Part shown: positions 21,514-35,742 of the stretch, in pieces
Numbering within the stretch: the first letter of the stretch is position 1
Layout: each line of letters starts with the position of its first letter
Assembly (NCBI GenBank): GCA_001643675.2
Contig: LSRY02000006.1
Span: 1,800,501 to 1,864,500 of the forward strand
Origin: Monocercomonoides exilis
Lineage: Eukaryota > Preaxostyla > Oxymonadida > Polymastigidae
DNA: 64,000 nt
Direction: 5' to 3'
Made by a program: the position numbers and the translations under genes
The notes under the pieces: generated by a model
What the model saw: only the letters and a program-made list of their open reading frames with translations
Told to the model about the DNA's origin: nothing
Database searches by the model: none

Positions 21514-22700
21514 CTTATTTCAAAATTTTACAAAAATTTCAAAATAACACGAAAATTGTGCAATTCATCTAATGATGAAACTTAAATGAACTATTAAAAA
21601 CTTTGTGGTAAGTGGGAACAAAACGTACTGTTCCAAATGCTTTTAAAAACGTAAATGTTCGTTATCAAAATAAGTAATAAGTCCTTGTGGGATATTTTTA
21701 CTGGTAAATTTCGTCTAATTCGAATAATAAAATAGGTGACCCATTTTTGATATTCTTAATCAACAAAACACCTGTTTTTTTATCTTTTTTGATAAATAAA
21801 ACCCTATTCAATAATTTAGGTTCATATTTCAATTTATATTATACCCTAATTCACTCGCTGTGAAGACATTGAAACCAATATCCTCTCTTAAACCTAATAA
21901 AAACATTTGAGAAATAATATTATTAGGGTTTGATCATTGATTTTTTGATGAAAAAGGCGATTATTTATCACTTGAATTTTGAGTCGATAATGAATATTTC
22001 AATTTTATTGATTGCTTTATATCCATTTGGTGTTGCTTTTTTTAGAAATAAAACTTTCTTTGTGTTATTTTTTGAATAGTACGTTATGTTCCCATTCACA
22101 AACTTTGTTGTATAAAGTGCAATTGATTATTATTTATAATTAATCGGATATTTAACTTTTTTCTTATCTTTTTTTTCATTTTATTTTATATTTCTACAAT
22201 GAAATTCGTTATTTTTAACATAAAAATGACTTTGAAGAATTCAAAATCAATGAAATTTAACTTTTTAATAATTTTCCTGATTCAAATTGTTTAATTGAAG
22301 AATTAATAAATTTTTCGAAAATATATAAAAAAGACAATCATTCAAAAGAAGAAAATTTTTCTTGACAATGTAATATGGATGAATGAAAAGATTGATTATG
22401 AAGAAAATTTGATTTATCGGCTTTATCCAGAATTCTCTTGATTTAAACGTTTCTACCAGATAAATTGCAAAACTGATGGGCTCTGATTGAAGTGACATTC
22501 ATTATTTTTTCAAATCAAATGCTTATAATTATTTGAATTATTTTTTATTCATAATTTCTATTTTATTTTTTACACGAAACAAAAGATTTATCAAATATAC
22601 CATATTTAATACTTATTTGACAAAATTTATTTAGAAGCTAAATTAAAAATAAAACAACAACGACATTATTTTATTTTCATTAAAAATCCATTGCCAATTG
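21514..22700. other. AT-rich intergenic region
   Basis: No gene, RNA or repeat was supported. It is the 5' flank of the RRM gene. Confidence 0.5.
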
Positions 22701-25700
22701 ATGTCAAAGACTCACTCAAAGTCGAAAGGTATTTTTGCTTGAATTTATATTTTAAAGGTAACAGTTTTTTTATCATTGAATAATTACTAGGAATTCGTGT
22801 TGATCCAAGTAGTTTGCGAAAATTAAAAACATAACCTTATATTGATGTTTTTATTAATATGTATTTGAAGAGGCAATTCATTTTACGACTGCATCATCCT
22901 TAAATGATGATGAAATAATAAGAGCAACATTTCAGCAATTTGGAAAAGTAAATAATGTCGTCAACTTATCTGCTGGCTCAGAAAAAAACTATCTTCGCAA
23001 AGGATTTGTTGAATTTGATTCTAAAGATTATGTAAGACTTGCACTTTCTGCTGGAATAATTGTATGCAGTTTCTTTTTAATTTGATTTTTAAAAATGTTC
23101 CAGGTTGCAAATTATCAACATTCGCTATACAACATTTATATAAACCCACCTCGATGCAATCGATGTCTGTCATTAAAAAATCTTTCTCCATCCTTAACAC
23201 TAGAAAAATTTAAAAAATGGATGAAGTATGATAAAAACATTTTTCAAAGCGAATAACATAAACCGAATTATTTAGCGATAAATATCCTCATATATGCTCT
23301 ACTCTCTTAGATATTTCATTGCTTAAAGACATTCAATCAGGTAATCAAACAATTATAACTGAATTTTCCACTTCTGATGCAGCAAAAGCATTTTATGAAG
23401 TCCAGTTGCCATCCGATTTTAAAACACGAGATTTTGCACCACGATGGTTGGATGCATCTATGTGCTTTGGGAGCATTGTTTTATTAGAGTTTGACGAAAT
23501 GTTAACCTTACAGAAGCGGAATATTTTCAATGCATCAATTGTAAGTCAAGCATTAGAAATTGATGGAGAATTTCCTTTTATCTATCTGGGACCAAAAATT
23601 GTTGGTGAAAAAGTATTTCAAGGATCTGCAGAATTTTCACCAACACAGAGGGGCGAAAGCGTATGAGCATATAGTTTTTTATTTTATAATTATAATTTTT
23701 CAATTATTTTTTTCTTCTTTTGTGGGATAAATGGCCCGATCCAATTTTATACGTATCATAATTGATTTAGCTTGCATTGAAGCTTTTAAGCAAATATGGC
23801 TCAACTCCTGTTGTTGTTGAATCAATCTCCATCACTCTCAAAAAACACCCTCAATCAAGCGAAACTGCTCAAAGTTCTGAGAATGCGAAGAAAGAGCAAG
23901 CAGCTCCATTCTCAATCACAGATTCAACGGGGCTATTGTCATTTCCTTCAACAATGAAACAACCATCATTTCTGTTGGATTTTCCGTCTCCATCAACCAT
24001 TTCCTCTTCAAGTGATGCAATGCTTCGTAATGCTTCATTGTTAAAACAGTCACCTGAATCGCCACCTTCTATCAGCCAATCAAAAAAATCTGCACAACAA
24101 AACTTTCTTTCTGGTCAATCTACCAATCCTCCTTTAATTGAGCAGCAGATTTACCATGCGGAACAGTCTAAAGCCATTCAAGCAGCCTCAAAGCATCAGA
24201 CTGACAAATGGAATCATTCTCTGCCTGAAGCGTCCAGAAACAAGATTACAGACAGTTGTAATAGCACAACGAAAAATGACAAGACACAAGCAGAACAATT
24301 TAAATCAAAAACTGCTTCATTTAATACAGAAGGTGCAATGCAGAATTTCAATCCGATGATTCCAATTGACACGCTCAATAAAAATGCTCCGCAAGCTTCA
24401 CAACCTGTTTCCTCAATGCATCAACCTTCTTTTGGAAGGCAAACAACAGAGCCACCTGGTTTCCAAAATGAGACTTTTCAGCTTGATCCAGGCAGCGAGG
24501 CATTTGTGCCGCTTTCACGAAGAAGCAAACCCCTCAGACACTCTTCTGAACAAAGCAAAACTGACAACACAGTTCCACCTCTGGCTAACAATTCAACAAA
24601 GTTTTCCAGTCCAAGCTCTTTTCGCTCCTCTCTGCCAATCACACAGTCTGCTCCCTTTTTTCCGGTTGGAACGACATTGCCACCGAAAATGCTGGGGGAT
24701 TCCCATAAAGATGACTCTCCAGTTCCCTCTGAAGGATTTAATCTACTCGAACCACCAATGATTAACCCCTTTCCAGCTCACACACAGACAACTTCACTAC
24801 CGCAGAGTTACCCGGTTTCTTCATACAACACATATATGTCACTTGGAATGCAAACCAGCACCAGCACGAACAACACACATAACAATTCGATGCCTCACGA
24901 AGTTGCTACAGCAGAAAAACTGGCTTCGAATTCGCCAACTTCTTCTTCACAATACACCCTCGTTTCAGATCCCCAAAAGGCATCATGGGGCCAAATGCTT
25001 CCTCGTATTGATCCAGTTCAGTCTTCTCCTCAGATTGCACCAGCACCCACCGGGTCTGTCGCAACATCTGTCGCAACATCAGTTGCACCATCATATCCTT
25101 TTCAGCCTCCGCTGATTGTGAATTCGGCAGCTGGACATGCAAGCCATGAAACGTTCCACCATCCCAGCGTCTCCAACTTGCCTTCTGTCACAGTCGGCAA
25201 TAGCACAGATCGAGACAAGCTTCTTAAATCCACCCTTTACCCAGCAACTCAAACCTTTTTCGGTCCTCAAATCATGTCTGGTACTTCTCCTTACAATACT
25301 TCGTTTTCTTCCCCGTCTCCTTCTCCTTATGCCAACCAGAATTTCTCGCTTTTCCCAGCAAGCCACACCGATCAGCGTGAGACGTCGCCTGCCCTTCAGT
25401 CATATTCCACATTCGGCAGCTTCCAATCGTCACCCTATCTTTCATCCTCCACTTCGATCGCGACAGCCCCGCTTCTCTTCTCCTGCTCGCCTGCTCTGTC
25501 GGTCCAGCCCCCTCAAAATTCTTCTCAGCCAACCCAGTTATCATCCGCAGCTTCTCCTCAGATCGTCCCTGCGTCTTCTCCCGGACTGTATCCAACTTTT
25601 ATCTCTTCGCCTTATTTGGGCGACTCCATCGGCTCGACGTTGGGGACGCACTTTCCTGTGGCTCAGTCACCTTTCAACTGCTCTCCGTGCAACAACCCCC

Positions 25701-26950
25701 CTTTGCAACTGACTGCTTCCACACAAACTCATCCTTTTGCAAATGAAAACAGCATAAGAAATACGTTTACTGTTAATATGAAAAGACAAGCCAAGCCATT
25801 TCCTCTGTCTCTGCCGGGATCAAAATCTTCAAACAACGATGGATCCAATCACGGATTCACAGCAATATCATTGTTTTCACGCAGCTCTTCTTCGGTGTCT
25901 TCCACTGAGTCTTCTTATTCTGCCTCGTTTGATTCAACCACGGTGCATTCTCACTCGGCTCCTGACTCAAAAAACGGCAAAAAGGCAAACAAGTCGTATT
26001 TTGACGGATCGACAGCCCATTCTTCCACCAGCTCAATCGACTTCTCCACTTCTGAGTCCGACTCCAGCTCTCTGCTGTCTCTCCACTCTTCTGACAGGTC
26101 CCACAACAGCAAGCACAAACGCTCATCGTCTCTGTCTGAGTCATCAACAGCATCTGCACCATCATCCACGAGGGCAGATGGAGCAATGTCACATTCACCC
26201 AGCCAGGAGTCACTGGATGAGATGACAGCGTCGAGCCGAGGCTCCACAAGCCAGTCGAGCACGCACAGCTCGGAGACACAGGAAAACAACGGAAGCAACT
26301 ATGAAGTGAGAAGAGATTATCAGAACAGCACTGAAGGTAAAGGCAAAGGCAAAGGCAAAAGCAAAGTCAAAGTAAATGGAACCCACAAACGGAACTCAGT
26401 TCCAAGGGAGTCTTTGCTTTCTCAGGACACATTTTCGTCCACGCCGGAGCATCTGTCCTCGTCTGTTACATCCTCTCTGAAGATCTCTACACTCCACAGT
26501 GCAACGCACACAGCTAGCAACTCCCCTTTCCATCGGTCGATCTCATTCGTGTCGGAAATCGCGCGGTTGGGAGAAAGACACAGCAAAAACCAAACAGCCA
26601 CCTCGTCCAGCTTGTCCAATGCATCGCAGATCCACCGCTCGTCTTCGAACTCAACGTCTGTGTCGATGTCTTCTACGAACTCGAACTTCTCAACCTCGAG
26701 TTTGTTTATCCCGGACTTCATACCCTCGGAAATCCACTCCATTCAGCAGCAAGAGATGCACAGCTACGGCTTTGCTTCAGACAACCTGTGCTCTCCGATG
26801 CACTCGCCATCACGCATACCAATTACGATGGTTGACTCATACGACGATGGAGCTACTTCGGTTTCTTCTTCGATGTCGTCTTCGCTGCACGAAAGCGTCT
26901 CAAGCAATCACAATGCAGAACCAGCCATTACTTGGAACACGCAGTGTTAA
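22701..26950 (+). CDS. RRM RNA-binding protein with long disordered tail
   Basis: Six exons: 22701-22728, 22791-22808, 22871-23061, 23104-23225, 23276-23660, 23771-26950. Introns are 62, 62, 42, 50 and 110 bp, and the joined length is 1308 codons including TAA. An N-terminal RRM fold spans about residues 17-90, with an RNP2-like strand (AIHFTTA) and RNP1-like KGFVEF. A second RRM-like part (about 115-170) includes TIITEFSTSDAAKAFYEV. Everything after about residue 250 is low-complexity Ser/Pro/Thr/Gln with no globular domain except a small basic GKGKGKGKSK patch near 1103. The architecture suggests a nuclear or cytoplasmic mRNA-binding regulator. I cannot name an orthologue. The 3180-nt last exon contrasts with the tiny first exons. 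The start is the first ATG that joins in frame through the two 62 bp introns. Confidence 0.8.
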
Positions 26951-27425
26951 TGGCCAAGTGTTTATTTTTTCTTTTTTTTGCTATTCTCAATATTTATTAA
27001 ATTGTGATTCACTCTAGTGATTGAGAGAATGCTGTATTTGTAATATTCATTATATTCTTTTGGGTTTTAGTATTTATGATGTTTTCTGTCTCATGTTGTG
27101 AGATTTTTTATCTTATTTTTATGTTTTGAGTATATTTTTTATGTATTTGGTTATTTTTTACTTTTTATTTGCTTTTATTTTCTACACTTTTGTTTTCTAT
27201 TTTCGTTGGGTTTGCTTACCCCCGAATCGTGCATATCTGTACATGAAAGAAAAGCTTGTTTTTATTCATAACTTCAGCTATCAGTATTTTTATTGCGAAA
27301 GATGGCTTTGATTCCAAACAGTCATAAATAAAATGAAATAAAATAAAATAAAATATATAAAAAACAATAAAATAAAATAAATCGAGTAACAAATCGAAAA
27401 GCTAATAAATAAGAAGCAACTCTGT
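26951..27425. other. Intergenic between convergent genes
   Basis: AT-rich 3' flanks of the RRM gene (+) and of the WD40/solenoid gene (-), with repeated AATAAAAT-type sequence near 27330-27380. Nothing else was seen. Confidence 0.6.
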
Positions 27426-30400
27426 TTATTGAGTCTCCTTTACATTATCGCTGCTGCTTTTAGTTGGCTGAGAGAAGAAGAATGAGCCTTCAGATGAGGG
27501 AGCATCTGCTTTTTTAGTTGAAGATGAAGCAGCATCAGAAGCTGAATTCGTGCCAAAGAAGAAGAAACCTTCGCTTGGATTCTGTCCAGTTGCAATTGGT
27601 GCTGGAGAAGGTGATTGTGAAGATGCAGAAGGCTTTGATGAATCCGATGATGATGATGATGACGAAGATGACGAAGATGATGTTGTTGTTGGAGCTTGCT
27701 CGTCTTTCGAGGCCGAAGAAGCAGAAGAAGCAGAGGAAGAGGAAGATTGTGCTGTGGGTGAAGTGAAGAAAAACCCAAACGATCCGGCTGGAGCTGAGGC
27801 ATTTGAGGAAGCAGTTGATTGAGAGGCTGAAGAAGGTGCTGTTGAAGAGGAGTTATCTGAAGGAAAGGCGAAAGATGGAGTATGCGAATGAGAGGGAGTT
27901 GCAACTGCAGAAGAATTTGGAGATGAGAAAAATGAGCCTTCAAAAGATGAAGTTGATGTCTGAGAAGAAGAAGAAGAAGAAGAGGCAGTTGTTTTGCTTG
28001 CAGATGATGCAGCATTTGAAGGAGTTGCAGTTGAAGAGAAAAACGAGGAAGACCCACCGAAAAACGATTGGGCTGCTGGGGCTGGCGATGCATTAGCAGA
28101 TGATCCTTTTGGGGGCGTGCTTTGCTTTGTTCCAGTTGCATCCTTTTTCAATGCGTCTTTTGTGCTTGCTGCTTTTCCCGCTGTTCTAGTATTTACTACG
28201 CTTTCTTCCTCAATATCTTCAATTTCTTCTCCATAATCTCCGTCTTCCTCATCTTCATCTTCATCGTCATCATCAAGCGAAATCATAAAGCCACCAGAGC
28301 TTGGCTTGCTCTTCTCCTGTTTCTTTTCAATGCTCTTCTGCCCATTCCCTCCTTCTTCACCTGTTCCTTCCTCTTTTTTCTTTTCTCCTGCATCTCCTTC
28401 TTCGTTCTCGTCCTCCTCGTCGTCTTCTTTCTCTTCGTCGCTGTCGTCCAAGCTGATGCTCAGCGGCTGCGGATCCACCGGCTTCACTTCCTCTCTCGCT
28501 TTGATTTTGAAAACCAGCTGCTTCTTCTTCTGCTGCTTCTCGGCTTCTTCCTCCGTCTCTTCCCACAGCGGCGCTATCAGCCCTGCAATCGACCCAAATC
28601 CGCTTTTCGGCTGCTCTTTCTCGTCTGCTGCAGAACTTGACGATGAATCTGCAGAAGAAGAAGAGCTGGATGCTTCGGCTTTCAGTTCACTTTCATTCGA
28701 ATCGAAGCTCCGTGTCTTCTCTGCCGTGTCAAACTCCCTCAAATCCATTGCGTCTTCCGCTGTTTCTTCGTCAATGGCATTCGACGCGTCTTGTGTGAAG
28801 ATAGAAAGAGGCAGTCCAAGCGCATCAATCGCCTTCACCTGTGTGAGTGTGATGTCTTCCCCAGTGACGCTGTCTGCCAATGGCTCTTCCATCAGAAGCG
28901 CCGAGAGCTGCTCGTCTTCGCCTGGAATTTCGCTTCCCGTTGCCTCACTCGAAGAAACTGAGGAGGAATTAAAAAGCGATTCCCAGCTGTTTATGGCTGT
29001 TTGGGATGAAGTTGATTCTGCTGTCTTCTTTTCTTCGCTTTTAGCTTCCTCATCGCGTTTGTCCACCAGTTCCAGTAGAGTGTCGTGGTAGTTCCCATCA
29101 AAATCAACAGACCACAAATCTGTCTCATCTTTCTCATCTTTCCCATTTTCATTACTCATTTTCTTTCCGCTTTTGCTCTTTCCGTCTCCCTTTTCTTTGT
29201 CTGTCTCCTTTTTCCTGCGTGCATCTGACGCCTTCATCAAAGTACTATTCACAAGAACTGTGCCTGGGTGTGGTGGAATAATAGAATACAAGTCATACAG
29301 TCTTGGATTGAGTGCTGGAGGAAGTGTTGGCTCTTTCAAGCTTCCTCCGGCTTTTCCAGCAAGTTTCGCTTTCTTCTTTGCAAATGCTTCTTTCAGTTGC
29401 TTCACTTGCTCCTCTCTATCTTGATCGTCTGCTGCAAATGCTCGCGTTTTCTTTCCAGAGCACACAAAAGTAATCAGATTGTAACGTTGTGGTTGAGCAC
29501 TCGGCAAAGCATCTTCGCCTTCTTTTGCTTTTGACTGTTCAACACTTTCCTGTGGTTTTTTGGTTGCATCTGTTTCTTCTTCAATCTTCTCTATTTTCAG
29601 AGTACTTCTCTCTTTCTCATCCAGACAAGCTGCGTCTCCGTCGTTTCCTGCCATCGAAGAAAAAAGCGCACGAGGAAGTGGGAACAGCGGAGGTGTGCCC
29701 CATTCATATGGAACCTCTGCTGTGTCGTCTTCACTGAGCATCTTCACATACTGCAGAACATGCTCAGCTGCTTCTATTTCTGACAATACGCCAGGTAGCC
29801 GCTTCGACTCCAGTAAACGTCTGGCTTTTTTCTTCTCTCCTTCTTTCTTCAGCAGCTTCGCTTCCTTTTGCAGCGCCTTCTCCTTCTCTATCATCCGAAG
29901 CTGAAACGGAGTGTATTCCTTCTCTTCCTCCTCTTTCTTCGTGTGCAAGCGCTTGCACACCCTCAGAATCTGCTTGTCGTTCATTAACAGCGCAAACTGC
30001 ACCGCCTGCTTTCTGTTCCCCCTCAAAAGAGCCTCTAAGCATCCACGCACAAGAAGTGCAAACACTCCCGTCTGCCGCAGAAGAATACGCACTTTCGCAG
30101 ACACGTCACTCGGATAGAACGAAGAACTGGCTGAAGAGCAGCAAGCAACTGATGTGTTTTCGTTGTTCGAAGAAGAAGACGAAGAAGACGATGGTGATGA
30201 TGACTCTATTTGTGTGTTTAGAGATCCCTTCTCTCTGAGTGTGATCGCTGTGGATATCTCATCAACTGTGTGTGATGCTTCGAGGAGTGCTCCGTCGATG
30301 TCACCCACAGACAGCATAATCAACATTGACAGCAAAGGAGAAGAATCTGGCAGCGACGCAAACAAACCACGTGGTGTGGACAGAAGTGGAGAAGGAAGCT

Positions 30401-33400
30401 CTTTTGAAGCAAATGGATGGCTGAAGCTGAAGTTGCAGCTGAACTGCGATGAAGAGGCAGAGTTTGAGGTCAAGACAGACAGCGCAGTGCTTGTTGGCAG
30501 CTGTTCAGAGGAAGCTTGATTGTTATCCACAATTTTTGGGAGAGAGCCATCGAGTGCCAGTGCCTTTAGAAGATAATAAGCCAGCGATGTCTGTTTGAGT
30601 GCAAAGAGAGTGCGGAAGATGTCAAACGGAAGCGAAGACGGAGGAAAGAGGGAGACAGCTCTGTCGAGGCTCTGAAGCAGCACTGGATATGACAAGTAGC
30701 CAGGCACAAGTCCGATCAGCCCAGCGATCAGAGGGACAAACAGAGAGAATGACATCGCATGGACAGATGGTGCTGGGATCTCAAACAGTGGATGGGGAGA
30801 TGGATTGGATGTGAATATCACTCTGTCAGGAAGGATCGCATACAACGCTGAAATACAACATCAAATAGAATTTCAATTAAAAAGAAGAAGAAAAAAAAAT
30901 TGATTTTGAAATAATAGGAAAAAAGTGATAAATTGATCATACTTGACCGAGGCTTTGGTAGCGGAAGGCAGAAAGCTGGCTGTATCTTGCTATTCGCAGT
31001 GGCGTAATAGAGTTGTGTGAGAGTTGTGTAGAAGAGTGTTCCGCCGATCCACAAGGCCGATGTGAAGAACGGGGCGGATGGATGAAGCGTCTGAATGTGG
31101 TGTGAATGGGCAGAGCGCTCGATCTGATGGAGCACATTCAGACACTCATCCACAATCAGAATGCGAAGAGTCGTCACAACAGCACCCAAGTGCCGTGCGG
31201 GAGAAGAATGCGAAATTGAGACTGGGACAAAGGATTCTGGGTGCGAATGCTCTGATGTCTGCTTCTGTGCAAACGTCACACTCTTTTTGGCTCCTTTTGA
31301 TTTTGGCTCATCTCCATTGGGAAGAGCTACTGAATGAGCATGCTTTTGTGACTGATCGACAGAAGTAGTTTGATCGAGCTGTTGTTGCTGTGATTGCGTT
31401 TGTGATTGTGGTGTCGAGAAAGCAGAGAGTGTGCTGAAAGCAGAGGAAGAGAAGAACGAATTAGCAGATTTTGGATCTGGCGTTGTCTGCGTTGTCGACG
31501 GATTCTGAGTGAAGAAGAACCCTGTTTGATTCGCACCTGCAGAAAACGGTGCATTTTGTGCTGGCTGTGAAGAAGAAGAAGAGAAAGTGAAGGCAGCAGG
31601 AGACGCACTGCCTGATATTGCCTGTTGGCCAGGTGAAGCATTTGAGCTCTGAGGAAGCGATGCAGAAGAGAAGAAGCTGGAAGCAGTGGTAGTTGCCAAT
31701 GGTGGTGTTGAAGAGACTGAGGGCGATGGGAAGGGAGAAGGCGAGCGAAACGGAGAAGTCGGATAGGAAGGAGAAGGAGAAGGAGAAGGCGATGGAGATG
31801 GTGAAACAGAAAAGGAAGGCATTGGAGATTGTGCTGGATACAAGAAGAAAGCAGGAGACTGGGAAGGGGTTGTGGCATCTGAATCTTCAGAAGCGAATGT
31901 CGAAGGTGTGACAACCTGTGGCGGAGGGGATGGGCAGAGCGAAAAGACGTTGCTGCTCCAATCCATCGGAGACGGTGCAGTTTCATCAGCAGCGCCGACA
32001 CTCGATGCAGAAGACGGAGCGAAGGGACCAGGTGATCGCACATTCGGCGGGACAGCCGTTGGTCTGACAGCGATGAGGGCGTGTGGGGTGCGCGGGGAAA
32101 GAGAAGGAGAAGAATGAGGCTGAGGAGAAGTGGAGGGCATTGGAGACATCCTTCCTCCTGAATGCTCTGCCTGTGATGACGATGAGCCAGATGCAGCTGA
32201 TGGCGATAGGCGCTGAGGCGAAAGAGAAGGCGACAAGGTTCTTCTGTGTTTTTTCGACTGTGGTGTTTTTGGTTCCTTGAAGGATTCTCCTTTGTTCTTC
32301 ATCTTCACAGCACGGGAGCCAGATTCGAACCAGGAAATCGACGGGTCAAAGGGAATGGAGGTCCACTCGATGAACAGCGGAATTTCGTCGCGCTCCAAAT
32401 AGATTATTCCGTCATTCAGCTCTTCGTTGGCTGCTGCTGTGCTTGAAGAGGAGGAAAAGCCATCTCGACTCTCCGCATTGCGATATCCCTGCAGCATCGG
32501 AGAACTGAAAAGAAGAATATAACGTACAAATAAATTACAATAATATTAAAAAACAATTGTTTCGAAAAAATTTGAATCAAAAGAATAGAATTATTATGTA
32601 AAAAAGCAACTGAACACAATTCCACTCAATGCATTTCATGCATACTTAGTCTTCTCATTCCTCAGCGAAGCGCCGACACCAGCGCCGTTGAATCCCGATG
32701 CAGCGAGCGAAGGTGTCTTGATCTGCTTCTCTCTTTCCTGTGCGAAGTCTCCGTTGGGGGGCAGAAAGTCTTCGGCGTTTTTGAAGACAACCGAGCTCAT
32801 CGGAATGCGGCTCATGCACTCTGCCTCGCGCTGCTGCTGCGCATCGTCAAACTTGTCGCCTTCTTCTTTGTCTTTCTTGTCTGCTTTCTTGTTCTTTTTC
32901 CCTTTGCCCTCGCCGTCGTCTTTGTCTTTCCCTTTGTTCTTTTCTTTATCCTTTTCTTTATCCTTATCCTTATCCTTCTTGTCTTTGTGTTGCTTCTTGT
33001 GCTTCTTCTTCCCCAGCCACTTTCTTGCACCGCGTGAGAGCACAAGTCTGTTCCCATTCATCAGCTGATAATACACCACACACGAGCGGCACGCCATTGG
33101 TGTTGCAAACACTCTGTCTGCAGGCAGCGACAGCTGCTCTGTCCAAAGCGGAGGAGTGTTGCCCAGTTGAGAGGAAGAGGAGGATGCAGATGATGATGAA
33201 GATGATGAGGAAGAGGAGGAAGAAGAGCCGGCTGAACGCAATCCAGCTCCTTTTTTCCCTTTGTCCTTCTCTTTCGGGTCAGCCGAAGGGATTTTCTGCT
33301 TTGCCAGTTGGAAGTCCTTCGCAGATAAAGCGAGGAGAGACACAGCATCTCCATCCTTTGACAGCACCAGAATCGACGAGTCGTGTGCAGGCCCCACAAA

Positions 33401-35742
33401 AACTGCGTCGCGGCACTTCTTTGGCGGGATCAGCACCGTCGACTTTGAGTTGGCAAAGATCTCTTCGTCGCCTATTTCCAGCGAGTCGTCCCCGCCCAGC
33501 TCGCTTCCAGTGCTCGGAGCAACAACCGCAAAGAACTGGTTCGTCTCCCAGCTGAACACATTCTGCGTGCCCACTGACTCCATCACCACCAGCACACCCG
33601 CATGGAACGGCGAGCTGCTCATCCGCAGTGGGCGCAGGCGCTGCGGGTTCTCAGACGAAGGCGACTGTGCAGCTGAGGAGAAGCTGGCGTGCGATGAGGG
33701 AGAAGAAGAAGACGACGACGACGAAGAAGACGGAAAGCCCTGTGAACTTGCAGTTGGCTGGCGTTTCTGCGGGGTCGTTGGCGGGGCAGGGGCAGGCTTT
33801 TGGGCAGCGCCAGAAGGAGAAAGCGCCCTGCTGCCGAACTTCGACTGCTTCGGCGCAGCAAGCGCAGTGCTCGCGTCCTTCGGGTGGACAGACACCAGCG
33901 GAGCGAGCGTGTCTGTGCCAACGACGCCGAAGGAGCGGAGGACTAAGCGGCCGAACATCCCAGCAGCGGGGATAAACAGAAGGGAGGAGGGAAGTATGAA
34001 TGTTGGCAGCTTGCTGATTGTGCTCACAGGCGAAGAAGAAGAAGAAGAAGAAGAATTAGATGGGGACGCTCTTGACAACGCATTGCCAGATGTGCCTGTT
34101 TTTGCGTGTTTCTCTGTTTTGTCTGCTGATTGGATTGGGAAGTACTGCATTTCCTCTGCTTCTCCCAGCGAGCTTGCAGAATTTCCATCAGAAGAAGGCG
34201 CAGCAAGCATTTTCAGTCTACCCTGGGAAGGAAGCGCAGTTGGCGTCAGATAGAAATTGTGTGGAAGGCGAAGAGGCAAAGAAAGAGGCAGGGTGGATGC
34301 AGCGCTTGGGTGGCTGAGGGTGTAGATGGTGTTCATAGACTTTGTCGGGAGTAGGAGATAATTCGACAGTGGATGGAACACAACTGGCTCAAAGGGATAA
34401 ATACCTCCGCGTTCTCCGCGAGCCATCAAAGAAGAAGAAGAAGAAGACGATGATGAAGAAGACTCAGACTGCAGAGTCGGGCGATAGAAATCAGCTGGGA
34501 TTCTGAAGGGGATAAGGATGTCGCTCTTGATGATGCCGCGGTACTCCTCTTTTGGCACAGGCGGGGGAAGCAGCGCACCGTCGGTGTCTCGCAGGTCTGT
34601 CGGCGCAGAGTATCCCCAGTGCCTGCACGTTCCGTCATCCTCCACGGTGATCAGCGAGCAAGTCGATGAGGAAGGGCCGAATGTCACATAGGCAATCCCG
34701 TTCCCACCAGGCCTTTCGCTTCCGCCTGCCCCGCCTTCTCCTGAACCTGTTCCTGATCCGTGCGAATGGCTGTGCACAGGCGAAAGCTGCTTTCCGCCCC
34801 AAAATTGAGGGTTGGTTGGATCAGAGATGTTGAAGCATGACAAGTGCCCACGAGCATCTCCCACTGCAAGAAGATCGCTCACTCCGTGACGTCCAACATC
34901 AAATGCTCTAAAGGTCATTCCCTGATTTCCACTGATGGACGATTCTCGCTCCACTCCATTCGAAATTGCGCAAGTACGTAAGCACACTCTGCTTTTAATG
35001 TCAGAACTAGATGACCCGACATAATCGTCAAATGCATTTATCAACGAATATGCTTCTCCATCCCATAAACGGACCAGTCCGTCCAATGAAGTTGTTGCTA
35101 TTAATGATTTTGATGGATGGAAACACCCACTTGTAACCTCTTTTTCATGCTTTAGAGTGTTCTTAACAGGTTTTTGTTCGTATCCAACCCATTTTCCTTC
35201 TGGCATCATATCCACAACTATAAATTATAAAATTAGAACAAAGCAAACAAAGACAATAACGATAACAAAAGAATATGGAGTCAAACCTGTCAAACGATTT
35301 GAGCCAGCAAAACATATGAGAACTTTTGGAACATGAGGATCACATGTGATAAAAGAAACTTTAGGACGCTTTTCATCTTTATATATGCTACAAGAACTTA
35401 TGGTCTGAAAGCTTGTTCCCCATGATCCCAAGCATTCAAGTTTTCCTTCTTCATAATAAAGAACAAATGAATTGAACTTCGAACAAACAAAAATGTGCGA
35501 AGGAGCTGACGATATAAAATGTTGAGAAATAACTAATCCCGTAAGAATATCAAGTTCTGATTTCGAAAAAAAAAGCACAATTGATTACAGAAAATGTGAC
35601 TAAAAATTCAAATATCACAAAAATGCTCCAAACCAGCAAGAAAAGATTCGCTTGACACAAAAACCGTATTTTTATTCGAGTTAAATGATACGCATGACTT
35701 TGTTGTTGTTGCAGGGAGCGAATGATGCTCCACAACTTGCAT
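27426..35742 (-). CDS. WD40/solenoid protein, TSET/TPLATE subunit TWD40-2-like
   Basis: Five exons: 35742-35634, 35556-35287, 35217-32646, 32504-30943, 30847-27426. Introns are 77, 69, 141 and 95 bp, giving 2645 codons including TAA. The N-terminal half is WD40-like (first clear repeat about 155-185, EVTSGCFHPSKSLIATTS). Patches that match my memory of plant TWD40-2 are AVFVGPAHDSSILVLSKD (about 739), LQGYRNAESRDG (about 987), ALWIGGTLFYTTLTQLYY (about 1472) and LYAILPDRVIF (about 1506). An alpha-solenoid region follows to about 1830. TWD40-2 is a subunit of TSET, a coat/adaptor complex for membrane trafficking. Unusual: the protein is much longer than plant versions, with Ser runs, a Lys/Asp/Glu run (about 862-915), acidic stretches and a C-terminal tail of SFFFS/GFFFFG motifs. 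A COPI or Sec31-type coat subunit is the main alternative. Confidence 0.7.

Noticed and set aside
27440-28141. Leu/His/Gln-rich minus-strand frame of 233 codons
   Set aside because: It is a shifted reading of the Ser-rich tail of the WD40/solenoid gene, which continues in frame through the same bases.
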